The notes below the pieces were generated by a model, which saw nothing but the letters and a program-made list of their open reading frames with translations, was not told the DNA's origin and did not search any database. Of a stretch of 64,000 nucleotides of DNA, positions 42,414 to 52,013 are shown piece by piece. A program made the position numbers and the translations under genes. Every line of letters begins with the position of its first letter. Position 1 is the first letter of the stretch. The DNA comes from Cytophagales bacterium (GTDB taxonomy: Bacteria; Bacteroidota; Bacteroidia; Cytophagales; Cyclobacteriaceae), in the NCBI GenBank assembly GCA_033344775.1, contig JAWPMT010000005.1, forward strand, positions 1,471,501 to 1,535,500, written 5' to 3'.

Positions 42414-43567
42414 ATGCTCTGCGTCCTAGGATCCAGCCAATCCTCAACTTCATCTTGTAATAGATTCCAAATGCTTCTATCAGTAATCTTGAAGTGACCT
42501 TCAAGTGACATGCCCTTTTTTAAATAACCGATATAGCCGTTACTCAATGTCATGTTATCTTTTTCTAGTGAGCACTCAACCTTGAAAAGTGATTGTTGAT
42601 TAATGTTATAAGCACTTTCAGAGATATGTTCAATGACTCCATTCACAAAACCCCATTCATGATGATCATAGGCATCAATACTGAATTTGCCTTCCATCCC
42701 TTTATGTAGCAGACCTATACTACCAGGAGTAATCCAGCATGTTACATGTAGGTCATCCCGAAATGATAGTTCAGCTAAAAATTGCCCTTCCATTAAATTT
42801 TGCCCCACACTAGTGTTTTGTACATTTTGTAACTCCCCTGAATTGGCAGCGATAATCACATATCTGGATCGTTCAATCTCAAGCTGATTCAATCTTAGAT
42901 CGATCTGTCTTAATTTATCTTTATTCTGAATTACCTCTTCTTGCCAGTTGTTGCTCCACTGTCGCTTAAGAAGCGTAAGTTCTGCCTGACTCTCCTTAAA
43001 TGCATCTAAATAATTTTCATATTCTATTTCAGGGATCACCTTTTTCTCAAAAAGTAATTCCTGTCTTCGGAGCCTTCTTTCTGCATTCCTTACATCTAAT
43101 GCTAACCTTTCTAAAGCGCTTGTAAACTTCAAGAATTGCACCTGATATAATGAAGACCTGAGTGCTTTATGATCATTCAAGTTTTCAGTTGAGAGTAGGA
43201 TGCTTAAGTCTTTTAGAAATTCGATTTTCTGACGTTTCTGTTCAAGCAGTTCATTTTTTTCAATATTCAAATGGGTTTGATCAAAAACCAACAGTGTATC
43301 GCCTTTATTGACGTTAACATTCTCAACTAAAAAGGATTTTGAAACCATACCAGATGCAGATCCACGAATTTCGTGTCGATCTGAAGTGGTTGATATTGAA
43401 CCCCGTGACCTCTGTGTTACCTCAATTTTCACAAGAGGTAACAACACTATAACTACACCCAGAGAAGCTAGTATAATCCAATAAATGACTGAGTTTTTGG
43501 TAGAGATTCGAAAGGTGTAATGTTCAATTGTCCTTTCAATGAATTCCTTTGGAAAGAGCTGTTTCAT
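42410..43567 (-). CDS. HlyD-family membrane-fusion protein
   Basis: The 385-residue protein has a short cytoplasmic start, one membrane helix (about 27-47, YWIILASLGVVIVLLPLV), a lipoyl-like beta domain split around a long coiled coil (about 95-225) and a beta-barrel end. GDTLLVFDQTHLNIEKNELL shows the typical join between lipoyl half and coiled coil. HlyD proteins connect a C39 ABC exporter to the outer membrane. It is the first gene of the operon, and an inverted-repeat operator lies about 200 bp upstream. Confidence 0.93.
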   Translation of the reverse strand: MKQLFPKEFIERTIEHYTFRISTKNSVIYWIILASLGVVIVLLPLVKIEVTQRSRGSISTTSDRHEIRGSASGMVSKSFLVENVNVNKGDTLLVFDQTHLNIEKNELLEQKRQKIEFLKDLSILLSTENLNDHKALRSSLYQVQFLKFTSALERLALDVRNAERRLRRQELLFEKKVIPEIEYENYLDAFKESQAELTLLKRQWSNNWQEEVIQNKDKLRQIDLRLNQLEIERSRYVIIAANSGELQNVQNTSVGQNLMEGQFLAELSFRDDLHVTCWITPGSIGLLHKGMEGKFSIDAYDHHEWGFVNGVIEHISESAYNINQQSLFKVECSLEKDNMTLSNGYIGYLKKGMSLEGHFKITDRSIWNLLQDEVEDWLDPRTQSI

Positions 43568-43743
43568 TTTATTTGAAGTCGCTCATTCGGTAAAGTTGTT
43601 GTAGGAAAGTGGCAATCAAACAAAGCCAAAACGATAGGCTTGTACGGCTCTTCGAAAAATAGAGAAATAAATAGCATTAATATGGTTCTTAAATCAAACA
43701 CCAAAACCAGAATTTCGATGTTTTCTATTCAAAGGCTATCTAA

Positions 43744-43781
43744 TATGACAATATTTTAGTCATAAAGACAACTTTATTGTC
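43744..43781. promoter_or_regulatory. Tandem operators upstream of the peptide-export operon
   Basis: Two inverted repeats lie 20 bp apart (centre to centre): TATGAC-N9-GTCATA (43744-43764) and GACAA-CTTTA-TTGTC (43767-43781). The second has exactly the half-sites and 5-bp spacing of the operator in front of the XRE gene (GACAA-TTAGG-TTGTC, 46369-46383). The gap 43568-44092 shows no gene. Binding by that XRE protein is inferred. Confidence 0.58.
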
Positions 43782-44092
43782 AATATTAAAGAAACTTTTT
43801 ATCTCTCAAAACAAATCGAGCAAAATAAGAGCAAATACCTACGAAAAAGGTTCTTTCATATTTGTAACTCTTTAGCAAGAACATCTTGGCTTTCGTGGGA
43901 GAAACCCGAACACTAAAAACATGACCACTTAATCCTTTGGTCTTTTTAACCCACTTCTAGAATTCTTATTTAAGTGTCGTTCGAAAACAAAATCAAATAG
44001 TCACTCACAAAATACATGCGTTATATGAAAATCAATGAAAAAGTGATGGTTCCGCTAACTTTCACGCTACGTTTCATTTAAACATAATAACC

Positions 44093-44269
44093 ATGAAAAA
44101 GCTATTGAAGTCTCTAGCTATCGTTTTGTTCATTTCATCACTTTCCTATTCTTGCGACTCATTTACTGAGGGGCTAGATGAAATTTCTAGTCCTTCAGAT
44201 ATAATCCTCACAGAATCAGGTGATGCGGAGAGCGGTGGGACAGTTAAGCCGGGTGAAGAACCCGAATAA
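44093..44269 (+). CDS. Very small lipoprotein (58 residues)
   Basis: The product starts MKKLLKSLAIVLFISSLSYS followed by Cys21, a clear lipobox. The mature part is only 38 residues, acidic and Gly/Ser-rich (CDSFTEGLDEISSPSDIILT, then ESGDAESGGTVKPGEEPE). It is divergent from the peptide-export operon and could be an immunity lipoprotein or decoy. That is inference from position; no family is recognised. Confidence 0.68.
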   Translation: MKKLLKSLAIVLFISSLSYSCDSFTEGLDEISSPSDIILTESGDAESGGTVKPGEEPE

Positions 44270-44441
44270 GGGACTATCGCACTAGATTTAAGTCCAGAGG
44301 CTAAGGCTTTGCCTAGCCTCTCATTTCTTCCTATATCGTCAAAACACTTACATTGTCTGCAAAATGCTCTATCTTTTCGGCCATGTTCTGTCATAATGGT
44401 TTGATCCATTTGTGATAGAGACCAGCTTACTACTTGAATCC

Positions 44442-45782
44442 ATGGAAAAGATAATTCTATATTCTATTGGTACACTTATATGCCTTTTATTACCGTCTTC
44501 TACTATTACTGCTCAGAATTTTGCTCTGCTCCAAGAGAAAGTAGCTGGAATTAAAGAAACTGACCCCAAAGCAGCAATTACATTAATTGAATCCGCTATT
44601 AATGAAAATAATTATAGCTACGGTGAGAGAGCTGAACTGTTTTATTCAATAGGAGATATAAATCATTCTTTTCTTGGAGAGGTTGAAAAGGCTTTATTGT
44701 CTTTTTATAATGCTCTGCGCTTTTTCCGGCTTGCCAACAATTCACTTCGTGAACATCAAACGCTTGTCTACTTAGCGATTCTTTTTCAAGAATCTAATCA
44801 CTATAAATACGCTATAGAATATTATACTGACGCTATTAATATTCCAGGTTTGGATTCTGCAAAAATCCGATATGCTCTATATAACCTGGCTGATGCTTAT
44901 CGTCTGGACAAGCAGCATCAAAAAGCCCTAGACATTTTACTCGACCTTGATGATTACTACACTTCTGTAGGCAAAACCAAATGGTTGCTATTGTGTAAAT
45001 CAAATATTGGCCACACTTATTTTCGAGATGAACAATATGAGGCATCCAAAAATGCCTACAATGAAGTTTTGGCTATCATCGATACCACTTCAGATTACCG
45101 AAACCTCGGGAGTAAGTCCATAAATAGTCTTGGTATACTTCAATTAAGACTAGGCAATTTTTCTCAATCAGAAGAATTGCTTCTACAAGGATTAGAATTA
45201 AAACGCCAAAAAAATGCATCGAACCATTCCTTAATCGTTAGTTACATTAATCTCGGGCAGTTGTATATCAAAACTTCAAAACCTAATATAGCAGTGAATT
45301 ATTTCACTTTAGCTTCAGATTTAGATCCTAATTCTGTCAACTATGAATACTTCTTTGAGGCTCTTAATGAACTTACAAACATTGCTAAGTCCAATGACAA
45401 TAAAGATTTAGTCATTGAATATAAAGATCGGATTATTGAGCTTCAGAAACCACTAGTGGCCAAGTCAAAAAGGCTAGAAATTTTTCATGATCAATACATT
45501 GCTGAAAGGGCCAAGTATCTGCATGAGAAAATCACTTTAAAGGATCAATTGATAACTTCTCAAAATCGCAGCATTCTAGGAGGAACCTTTCTTATTGGCC
45601 TATTGATAATCGTTTTGATCTTTTTTGTTATTCAAAACAGAAAACTAAGGGATCAAAATGATTTGATGCCATCGCTTAGAATGAAGGACAAGCTTCTAAA
45701 TTACATAAAGAGTACCTACGGCATCAATTTAGAGGTAGCCGAAGAAGCGTTAAGAAAGAAAGGGAGACAAGCTCCAGATTAG
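44442..45782 (+). CDS. TPR-repeat protein with signal peptide and membrane helix
   Basis: The protein has 446 residues from the ATG at 44442 (an upstream GTG adds ten). A signal peptide (MEKIILYSIGTLICLLLPSS, ending TITAQ) leads to about eight TPR-like helix pairs (about 40-340, such as AIEYYTDAINIPGLDSAKIR and LYNLADAYRLDKQHQKALDI). A coiled segment, one membrane helix (about 383-403, ILGGTFLIGLLIIVLIFFVI) and a cytoplasmic basic tail follow. The layout matches Bacteroidota TPR sensor proteins that usually carry a kinase or LuxR output, but here only a short tail remains. It could be a signal adaptor for the neighbouring XRE regulator. Confidence 0.78.
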   Translation: MEKIILYSIGTLICLLLPSSTITAQNFALLQEKVAGIKETDPKAAITLIESAINENNYSYGERAELFYSIGDINHSFLGEVEKALLSFYNALRFFRLANNSLREHQTLVYLAILFQESNHYKYAIEYYTDAINIPGLDSAKIRYALYNLADAYRLDKQHQKALDILLDLDDYYTSVGKTKWLLLCKSNIGHTYFRDEQYEASKNAYNEVLAIIDTTSDYRNLGSKSINSLGILQLRLGNFSQSEELLLQGLELKRQKNASNHSLIVSYINLGQLYIKTSKPNIAVNYFTLASDLDPNSVNYEYFFEALNELTNIAKSNDNKDLVIEYKDRIIELQKPLVAKSKRLEIFHDQYIAERAKYLHEKITLKDQLITSQNRSILGGTFLIGLLIIVLIFFVIQNRKLRDQNDLMPSLRMKDKLLNYIKSTYGINLEVAEEALRKKGRQAPD

Positions 45783-45824
45783 TAACAGGTACCAGATCAA
45801 TCCAGTTTCAGTGTTAAACTCAGG

Positions 45825-46364
45825 TCAATCTTCTGATTTTGATTGTTCCAATAACGCAATGTACTTTTCTGAAAGATCCCCATTTTTGGACGAAGTTTTG
45901 ATGTTCAATTCTTTCAATCGCATGTTTTCTTTTACCAGTATCTGCTTCGCGAGAAGAGATTCAATCAGAAGCTCCTTTAAATCCTTCTCTGAATATTCAT
46001 CAAGGTATTGAAATTGATCGGTTTTGTTAAGATCACCTTGAAAGAATAAGTCAATGACCGCACCTCTGTCACCATCACCTTCTTGGTCAGACCTCTGAAC
46101 TGAGGCTTTCTCCATATCTAGATTGACAAACTTGCTCGGATCGAGGTTAAAATGATCCATGATCCGAATGAATGTTTCCAGTTTTGGATAATTGCCTGAT
46201 TCATAGGAGTTAATGTTACTTCTGGTCAAGCCAAGTAAGGTAGCGAATGCACCCTGTGTATATCCATTTTCCTCTCGAAGCCTTTTGAGGTTCTTACTGA
46301 AATAATTCACCGGAGTTTTTTTATTCAGGAATTTATCCCTATCATTGGGCAATATTATTGTCAT
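45825..46364 (-). CDS. XRE-family regulator with C-terminal coiled coil
   Basis: The protein has 179 residues from the ATG at 46364 (a TTG three codons upstream lies inside the operator). The HTH lies at about 18-75 (LREENGYTQGAFATLLGLTR and SNINSYESGNYPKLETFIRI). The rest is charged and ends in a predicted coiled coil (about 125-175, IESLLAKQILVKENMRLKEL). A perfect 9-bp-arm palindrome lies immediately upstream (46365-46387), so autorepression is likely. The same half-sites stand before the peptide-export operon. It is convergent with the TPR gene. Confidence 0.9.
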   Translation of the reverse strand: MTIILPNDRDKFLNKKTPVNYFSKNLKRLREENGYTQGAFATLLGLTRSNINSYESGNYPKLETFIRIMDHFNLDPSKFVNLDMEKASVQRSDQEGDGDRGAVIDLFFQGDLNKTDQFQYLDEYSEKDLKELLIESLLAKQILVKENMRLKELNIKTSSKNGDLSEKYIALLEQSKSED

Positions 46365-46387
46365 AATTGACAATTAGGTTGTCAATT
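46365..46387. promoter_or_regulatory. Palindromic operator of the XRE gene
   Basis: AATTGACAA-TTAGG-TTGTCAATT is a perfect 9-bp inverted repeat with a 5-bp spacer directly before the ATG. A further TTGTC at 46359-46363 overlaps the first codons. It is the strongest operator-like sequence in the window. Confidence 0.75.
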
Positions 46388-46512
46388 GCCACATTCAACA
46401 TGTTTAAACCAATGAATAAAGCTAGATAAATTTTATTCATTCCGACAAGTTGAAATTGAACTAGCAAAAGTGATGGAAATAATGAAGAGCAGGAAGTCGT
46501 CCTGCCGTGTAA

Positions 46513-46824
46513 GTGTATTTAACCGAAGAAGTGGTGATTGGTACTGTAAGTGAGGTTAGTGACTCGGTAAATAAAGATGCTCGTTATCAAAGAGTTTGTG
46601 ATTTGCTCAATGAAATCGTAGTAAATCCGAACCTCAATTCTGACTCTTTATCTCCGATCCCCGAAATAACTATTCTCATCGAAAGGATATTACAGGATAC
46701 CAATGACTTAAAAATTCTTCTAAATCTTCTACTAGAGGAACCTAGAGATTATCAATACATCAAAATACTGCTACAAAAGATAGGTTTTGATAAGGTTGAT
46801 TTTATGGAGAATCACAATGAATGA
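46513..46824 (+). CDS. Unknown 103-residue protein
   Basis: This small, acidic, helical protein starts with GTG at 46513 (MYLTEEVVIGTVSEVSDSVN) and contains repeated Leu-rich helices (DLLNEIVVNPNLNSDSLSPI and ILLNLLLEEPRDYQYIKILL). No family was recognised. It is divergent from the XRE gene across about 150 bp that contain the operator. A structured RNA element lies downstream. Confidence 0.5.
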   Translation: MYLTEEVVIGTVSEVSDSVNKDARYQRVCDLLNEIVVNPNLNSDSLSPIPEITILIERILQDTNDLKILLNLLLEEPRDYQYIKILLQKIGFDKVDFMENHNE

Positions 46825-47008
46825 AACGTAACAGCGTGTAAAATCTTCAGTTTGGCTAGACCATGTGACCTGGAGCTTCTATGGTTAACACTATAGGTTA
46901 ATTTGAGTCAGGGTGGGAGTTTACAGGGGATGGAGTACCCCTGGACCTGCCCGACTTTTTAAAGGCTGACAATTTTCAATCCTGATAAATCAGGAACAAT
47001 AACGATTA

Positions 47009-47105
47009 TCAAACGAAAACGGGGCTCGTTCCCGTGACTTTTCTGCGCACGCAGAATTTGTCTATGCTGGTTGTAAGAGGTGGTCAATTTGGCCACCTCA
47101 ACCTT
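47009..47105 (+). ncRNA. Repeated structured RNA element, copy 2
   Basis: In order: hairpin ACGGG...CCCGT (about 47019-47036), perfect hairpin TTCTGCG-CA-CGCAGAA (47041-47056), GTCTATGCTGGTTGTA (47060-47075), hairpin GAGGTGG...CCACCTC (47077-47099) and a short T-run. The 16-base core is identical to copy 1 at 26230-26245 and the architecture is the same, while the stems differ in sequence but keep pairing. The rest of the gap 46825-47122 contains another G/C-rich hairpin (GGGGATGGAGTACCCC, about 46926-46941). Confidence 0.58.
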
Positions 47106-47122
47106 TTCATAATCAACTTGAA

Positions 47123-47731
47123 ATGATAATGTGTGATTTAAGGTCTACAAGTATCATACTCAGTAACCAAATGACTACTCTTATTGACTATGTACGAAAA
47201 ATGGATACGACTATGGACTCACGACTATTCAGTTATAGCACCATAATTTCTCAATGTGTAAGCGTACTTAATAATCTCCATTTTGAAAGTCCGCGGAAAT
47301 TGAATGACATTCTAACAGACTTGATAAGCATTATCATGCCATTGGCTCAAAGTTCTGATATGCTCTATCAAGATGCCCAATTCCTCGTTTCCGCTATCAT
47401 ATTCAAACACAAGGGCCGAGATGCCATTTCACCAAAATCTTTTGACTTACTTCTTAATAATGCTGCGTTGTTGAAAGATTTAGAGAGTGATAAAAAGACA
47501 TTGGCCTGTGGAGCCTTGTATACTATCAAAGGTGAAAATTATGTTATACTAGGACCATTAGCTCTTGGTACTGACTATTGGATTTATAACCAAATCAAGC
47601 TCGATCAACGTAAGACCTTGGTAAGCGTGCCTTCTCATCGCTTATTCGACTTAATGCCACTCTGTTCAGCCGATTTTACGCTTAGAGGGTTCGTGCAACT
47701 GGAAGATAGTGGGCTTTGGTCATCACGTTGA
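47123..47731 (+). CDS. Unknown 202-residue protein
   Basis: This soluble, mixed alpha/beta protein has two helical halves (LSNQMTTLIDYVRKMDTTMD and LNDILTDLISIIMPLAQSSD) followed by a beta-like part (CGALYTIKGENYVILGPLAL). No family was recognised. It starts right after the RNA element copy 2, on the same strand. It is convergent with the RHS-associated lipoprotein gene. Confidence 0.55.
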   Translation: MIMCDLRSTSIILSNQMTTLIDYVRKMDTTMDSRLFSYSTIISQCVSVLNNLHFESPRKLNDILTDLISIIMPLAQSSDMLYQDAQFLVSAIIFKHKGRDAISPKSFDLLLNNAALLKDLESDKKTLACGALYTIKGENYVILGPLALGTDYWIYNQIKLDQRKTLVSVPSHRLFDLMPLCSADFTLRGFVQLEDSGLWSSR

Positions 47732-47899
47732 TAATACTGTTTTCTGCAAATTCATCGTGCTTTTCTTTCAATTATTCACCAAGAATCAACAACCTAGTCC
47801 TTTTTAAATACATGATTAGCGAATCATAACATTGATGGCAGCGTTTTAGATAACATTCATAAAAGCCTTTCTTTCCTCAGAAGCTAAATAATCATTTTG

Positions 47900-48430
47900 C
47901 TACTTCAAATACCACAAGACATTGTCGGAAATAATTTTACTATTCTCTTTCATTGAAAATTTCATATTCTCACTTATCGGCTTGGGGTCGATACGGTAAT
48001 AAATACCGCTAATTAGACCAAAATCAGTATACCCTACTTCCACGGAGTTTTCAATATTGGGTGCCTGCAAAAGCGCTAAACTTTTGCAATTGACCTTGTC
48101 AAGTCGATTTTTAACCTCTAATAAATCACTTTCAGACCAATTCAAATCCCTTAAAGCATCTGCTAGATTCAAATTTGTAATAACCTTGGATTCAATTTGA
48201 TATTTGATTTCCTTCAAAGTTTCATCCCTGACCCTTAGTGTGATGTACTCGTCTTCAAATAATAGATACTGAACTCTATCAGCATTATTGAGAGCCGTAA
48301 AAAAGGAAATCAATTGATCAAACTCTCTCTCATGATCTTGATAATGAGAAATAATTCGTTGTTCATCTAAAGTGCCACCACAAGAAAACACAACGGCAGA
48401 AAGTATTAATAGATATCCAATATATTTCAT
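47900..48430 (-). CDS. Lipoprotein downstream of the RHS gene (possible immunity protein)
   Basis: The protein has 176 residues from the ATG at 48430 (MKYIGYLLILSAVVFSCGGT, lipobox Cys17). The mature part is mostly helical and acidic (IISHYQDHEREFDQLISFFT), with a beta-rich end (FGLISGIYYRIDPKPI). It lies 19 bp after the RHS gene on the same strand, the usual place of an immunity gene for an RHS toxin. No family was recognised. A longer reading overlapping the RHS gene exists but would bury the signal peptide. Confidence 0.72.
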   Translation of the reverse strand: MKYIGYLLILSAVVFSCGGTLDEQRIISHYQDHEREFDQLISFFTALNNADRVQYLLFEDEYITLRVRDETLKEIKYQIESKVITNLNLADALRDLNWSESDLLEVKNRLDKVNCKSLALLQAPNIENSVEVGYTDFGLISGIYYRIDPKPISENMKFSMKENSKIISDNVLWYLK

Positions 48431-48449
48431 CTCCAATAATTTAAAAATT

Positions 48450-51400
48450 CTACCGAACTCCTCTAGGTGCGAATCTGCGGTATGAAACTCCTGCATCGTA
48501 ACCTCTTTTACTCCAGCGGTATTGCTGTAGAGTCTCTCCATACACTGGAGCTGGACCATATGAACCACCAAAGTAGACATGCAGCATGCGACCTACAGTT
48601 AGTTCCTTTGGGGGATTGGAGTGATTTAATGAGTGCAATGCTCCCGCCAGTCTTTGAAATGTGTCAAAATCGAGATGATGCATGCTTGCGTTAAGTCCGG
48701 CCAAATAATTACCAGCGCTTTTAGATGAAATATATTTTCCATTTAACATCTTACCTACTCCAGGCTGTTGATCTTGAATAGAGAAAACCCCGTTATTTCG
48801 AGATTCCATAGCTATCTGGATAACATCCATTCCTTGTGCTTGGTTGGCTAAACTATTGATCTGTGAGTCCCACGACTCACCAAACATAATCCTAAACCCT
48901 ACACCATATTCATTTACCACATCTCCGGTTGACTCATATACAAAATCATCCCAATATTCGGTTTCTCCCATTTTTTTCCCATCACCAGATGTTGTTTCTG
49001 AATCAGCTCTTTTCTGATCAACATCTTCTTTAGTCGTAGCATCATCATGCCGGTAAACGCCTAAATCTCCATCATCATATACTGCTATTACATTTCCAGT
49101 AGAATCAGTGTGGGTACTGAATAATCCTGTAGGATCAACATAAGCAATAGGGTTATTGTAATTGAAATGATAAGGGTTCCATGACTCTTGTTTAGTATCG
49201 GCAAGAGGATCTATTGAATTAAACCGGCCTAGCCAGGAATCGAACATTCGGGCATTAAAATCGAATACTCTCCATTCTTTTTGCTCTTCGTTTCCAGTGA
49301 GTTTATAAAGGTTTTCAGGACTTAAGGCAGAGTGGTTGAAGGTGCTTCCAAATGGATAATAAGCATCTCTCTGCATAACAGAGCCATTTTCACTTACAGT
49401 AACTCGGATGTTTCCAAGGTGGTCCGCCACATTGTAGTGATAATTCCAGCTGGATTGATTTCTTAACGCCCTACCTTCTGCGTGTAGGATAAACTCAAGT
49501 TGCGCACTTCCTTCTGAGGGTTCCTTTTCGTAATGGAATACGCCGTCATAAGTCCATTCTTTACCATTGAATGTTTTTAGGTGTTTGACCCCTGTTGCAT
49601 CATAGGTGTAATTGATGCTTTGCCCTGTATTCATTGTGACTCGTTGTGGAAGGTTCAGGTAGTTGTACTGGATATTGGTGATGCCCTTATTGGAATCACT
49701 GGTCATATTTCCATTTTTGTCGTACTTGTATTCTTCGGTCCCCACTGATGATGAAACGTTCATAAATCCTTGTGTGTTGTTCGTTGCATCTTCTACACGT
49801 GTCAACTGATTTCCAATGTAGTCATAACCCAGGTTATCAATGGTATTGCGCTGTAAGGTTTGAAGGTTCCCATTCTTATCATATGTGATGCCACTTACAT
49901 CGTAGTTGCCAACTCCAGTATAATTGGCAAGCTTTAGCCTATTTAGATTGTCGTAGGAGTACTGGTAATTCTGAGTAGCCTCTGTTACACCACCGCCTTT
50001 CGCCTTCCAGAGCATCTGAGAAATATTACCATTGAAATTACCTGAAGAAGCATCGTTATACTTCAGTTCCATTCCAAATTGGTCTGTCGAAGGATCATCG
50101 AAATCGTTAGCTCCTCCATTGATGGTCGTTAGCCAACCTCTTTCATTGTAGCGGTAATCTACCGATTGTGCGGGTGAACCATCATCATGCAGGTCTTTCT
50201 CGATCAATTGACCGATGGCATTGTAGGTATGACTGGCCAAAGGTTTGGTTCCATGTCCTACGATCTCATGGGTGTGGATCAGTAAACGGTCTCGATGATC
50301 ATAAGTGAAATTCTCCTCGATGGTAGTGGTAGAAGTTCCATTTCTATGCAGCGTAGAAGAGCGCTTGACTAAGGGTGATACTTTGTTTCTGTAAGTGATA
50401 ACCACCTGGTCTGCATCACCGAAATAGTTTTCAGTGATAGTTGCTTTTGATCGCAACCTGTCGTCATAGTAGGCTACCGACTTTAGGTGCTTGACCGGAC
50501 TTTCCTTAAGCAATTTGGTAAGCCCACCAGTAACTAATCCTTTTACCGAGGGATAGTGATTGGCATAACTATAATCTGATCTCCAGCTAAAGTCAGTAAT
50601 AAAATCATACTTGTCATAGTAAGTGACTGTCAGTACCTCTGTACCCGAGGCCTGAGGATAGCTTGTATCATCATAACCGTGTACATTCCCACTTACATTA
50701 CCGATGTAAGCCACGCCAAAATCATAGTTATTGTTACCATCGATGATCGCCTGAAGTTCACTCCGGTTTTGAGTCATGCTTTTAATACCCGTCATCACGG
50801 GCCTGTTCAACTCATCGTATTTGGTGTACAACCACTGATGTTCGTAAGTCGCCTGACTGGTCGATTTGGTTGCCGAAAAGTTATCAGCCTTGGAAGCACT
50901 GAAGTTGGGTTTCTTGAAAAGGATCTTCGCTCCAGGCGCTCTGACATAGTTTTTACCCTGATAACTTTCTACCACCAGGGTACCCGACTCAACGTACTGT
51001 ACTGAGCCTGAAGTAGTGGTGCCAGAAATCACAGGAACATTCCTTCGGTTACCGTCCAGTGTAAAGACCAACCGATCTCTTTTGTCATATACCATCTCAA
51101 TTTTCTCCGCTCCAGGTACTTGTTTTTCGATCATGCGATTGCGATTGTCGTATTGATAGCGGAACAGCCATTTACTGCGGAAATTATTGTCATTCAACAA
51201 ACTCCAGTTGGTTCCAATCTCAGCAACTGCCTGCGGGGGAATCACAAAGGTTAAGAGGTTGTAATCATCAAAGACATAATAGGTATAAGTTTCATCGGTA
51301 GTCCCTACCGCATTGATCTTACAAACCACTTGTCCTGTCTTGTTGGTATACTCCAGCATCATCTTTCCATCTTCATCAGTAGTCAGCATGCCTCGAAGCT

Positions 51401-52007
51401 CATTGGCTGGATAGTTTCCAGTAGCAGTCATGATCTGATTTGCACTGTTATCGACGGTGATTTGCCTGATTTCATTGGCTTCATTGAATTGATAGGTATA
51501 ACTAACCGCATGCGTTCCTCCTTCAGCAGAACTTCGCCACGGGGTTCCAGGTGAACTGGTTTCAATCGCTCGATTCAGCGGAGAGTCATCAAACAAGGTT
51601 TGGGAATAAGGGTAGTCAATGGTATCAACTCCGGTTGGAGGTGCGTCATAAAACCCTTCCAGGCCCGTGAGTGGACTGTTGTAGTAAGCACCGGATGTGG
51701 TATTCGCTCGAAAAGGCAAATAGTCCTTATCCGCTCTGCCGATAGGGTCATAGCTGTACATCTTAACCATATCTGACCCATTGGGTGAGGCTTCGCGCAT
51801 CACTTCCTGACTGGTTCTTCCTAATCCATCAACATATACGATATCGGTCTGTACTTGCTGTTGGTTGGCCCTTTGAGCATTCAGGTTGGTCTTTATCGTA
51901 TCACGGGCCGTAAGGCTCATGACATAGTTCTTCGTACTGGTTTGTCCAAGGCTTACGACACTAGAGGTAAGCGTAGCTAATAGAAGCAGGATTACTTTGA
52001 GATTCAT
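48450..52007 (-). CDS. RHS/YD-repeat protein (DUF6443) with variable C-terminal domain
   Basis: The 1185-residue protein begins with a signal peptide (about 1-22), then a DUF6443-type start (VQTDIVYVDGLGRTSQEVMR). Many YD repeats follow (for instance YSYDNLNRLKLANY and YDKNGNLQTLQRN), and the RHS core motif FDSWLGRFNSIDPLADTKQE through YNNPIAYVDPTGLF ends at about residue 985. The last 200 residues are unique: acidic linker, then GKYISSKSAGNYLAGLNASM and HHLDFDTFQRLAGALHSLNH. In polymorphic toxins this variable tail is the effector. No catalytic motif was recognised here. It follows its partner gene by 6 bp. Confidence 0.9.
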   Translation of the reverse strand: MNLKVILLLLATLTSSVVSLGQTSTKNYVMSLTARDTIKTNLNAQRANQQQVQTDIVYVDGLGRTSQEVMREASPNGSDMVKMYSYDPIGRADKDYLPFRANTTSGAYYNSPLTGLEGFYDAPPTGVDTIDYPYSQTLFDDSPLNRAIETSSPGTPWRSSAEGGTHAVSYTYQFNEANEIRQITVDNSANQIMTATGNYPANELRGMLTTDEDGKMMLEYTNKTGQVVCKINAVGTTDETYTYYVFDDYNLLTFVIPPQAVAEIGTNWSLLNDNNFRSKWLFRYQYDNRNRMIEKQVPGAEKIEMVYDKRDRLVFTLDGNRRNVPVISGTTTSGSVQYVESGTLVVESYQGKNYVRAPGAKILFKKPNFSASKADNFSATKSTSQATYEHQWLYTKYDELNRPVMTGIKSMTQNRSELQAIIDGNNNYDFGVAYIGNVSGNVHGYDDTSYPQASGTEVLTVTYYDKYDFITDFSWRSDYSYANHYPSVKGLVTGGLTKLLKESPVKHLKSVAYYDDRLRSKATITENYFGDADQVVITYRNKVSPLVKRSSTLHRNGTSTTTIEENFTYDHRDRLLIHTHEIVGHGTKPLASHTYNAIGQLIEKDLHDDGSPAQSVDYRYNERGWLTTINGGANDFDDPSTDQFGMELKYNDASSGNFNGNISQMLWKAKGGGVTEATQNYQYSYDNLNRLKLANYTGVGNYDVSGITYDKNGNLQTLQRNTIDNLGYDYIGNQLTRVEDATNNTQGFMNVSSSVGTEEYKYDKNGNMTSDSNKGITNIQYNYLNLPQRVTMNTGQSINYTYDATGVKHLKTFNGKEWTYDGVFHYEKEPSEGSAQLEFILHAEGRALRNQSSWNYHYNVADHLGNIRVTVSENGSVMQRDAYYPFGSTFNHSALSPENLYKLTGNEEQKEWRVFDFNARMFDSWLGRFNSIDPLADTKQESWNPYHFNYNNPIAYVDPTGLFSTHTDSTGNVIAVYDDGDLGVYRHDDATTKEDVDQKRADSETTSGDGKKMGETEYWDDFVYESTGDVVNEYGVGFRIMFGESWDSQINSLANQAQGMDVIQIAMESRNNGVFSIQDQQPGVGKMLNGKYISSKSAGNYLAGLNASMHHLDFDTFQRLAGALHSLNHSNPPKELTVGRMLHVYFGGSYGPAPVYGETLQQYRWSKRGYDAGVSYRRFAPRGVR

Positions 52008-52013
52008 AAGCGT

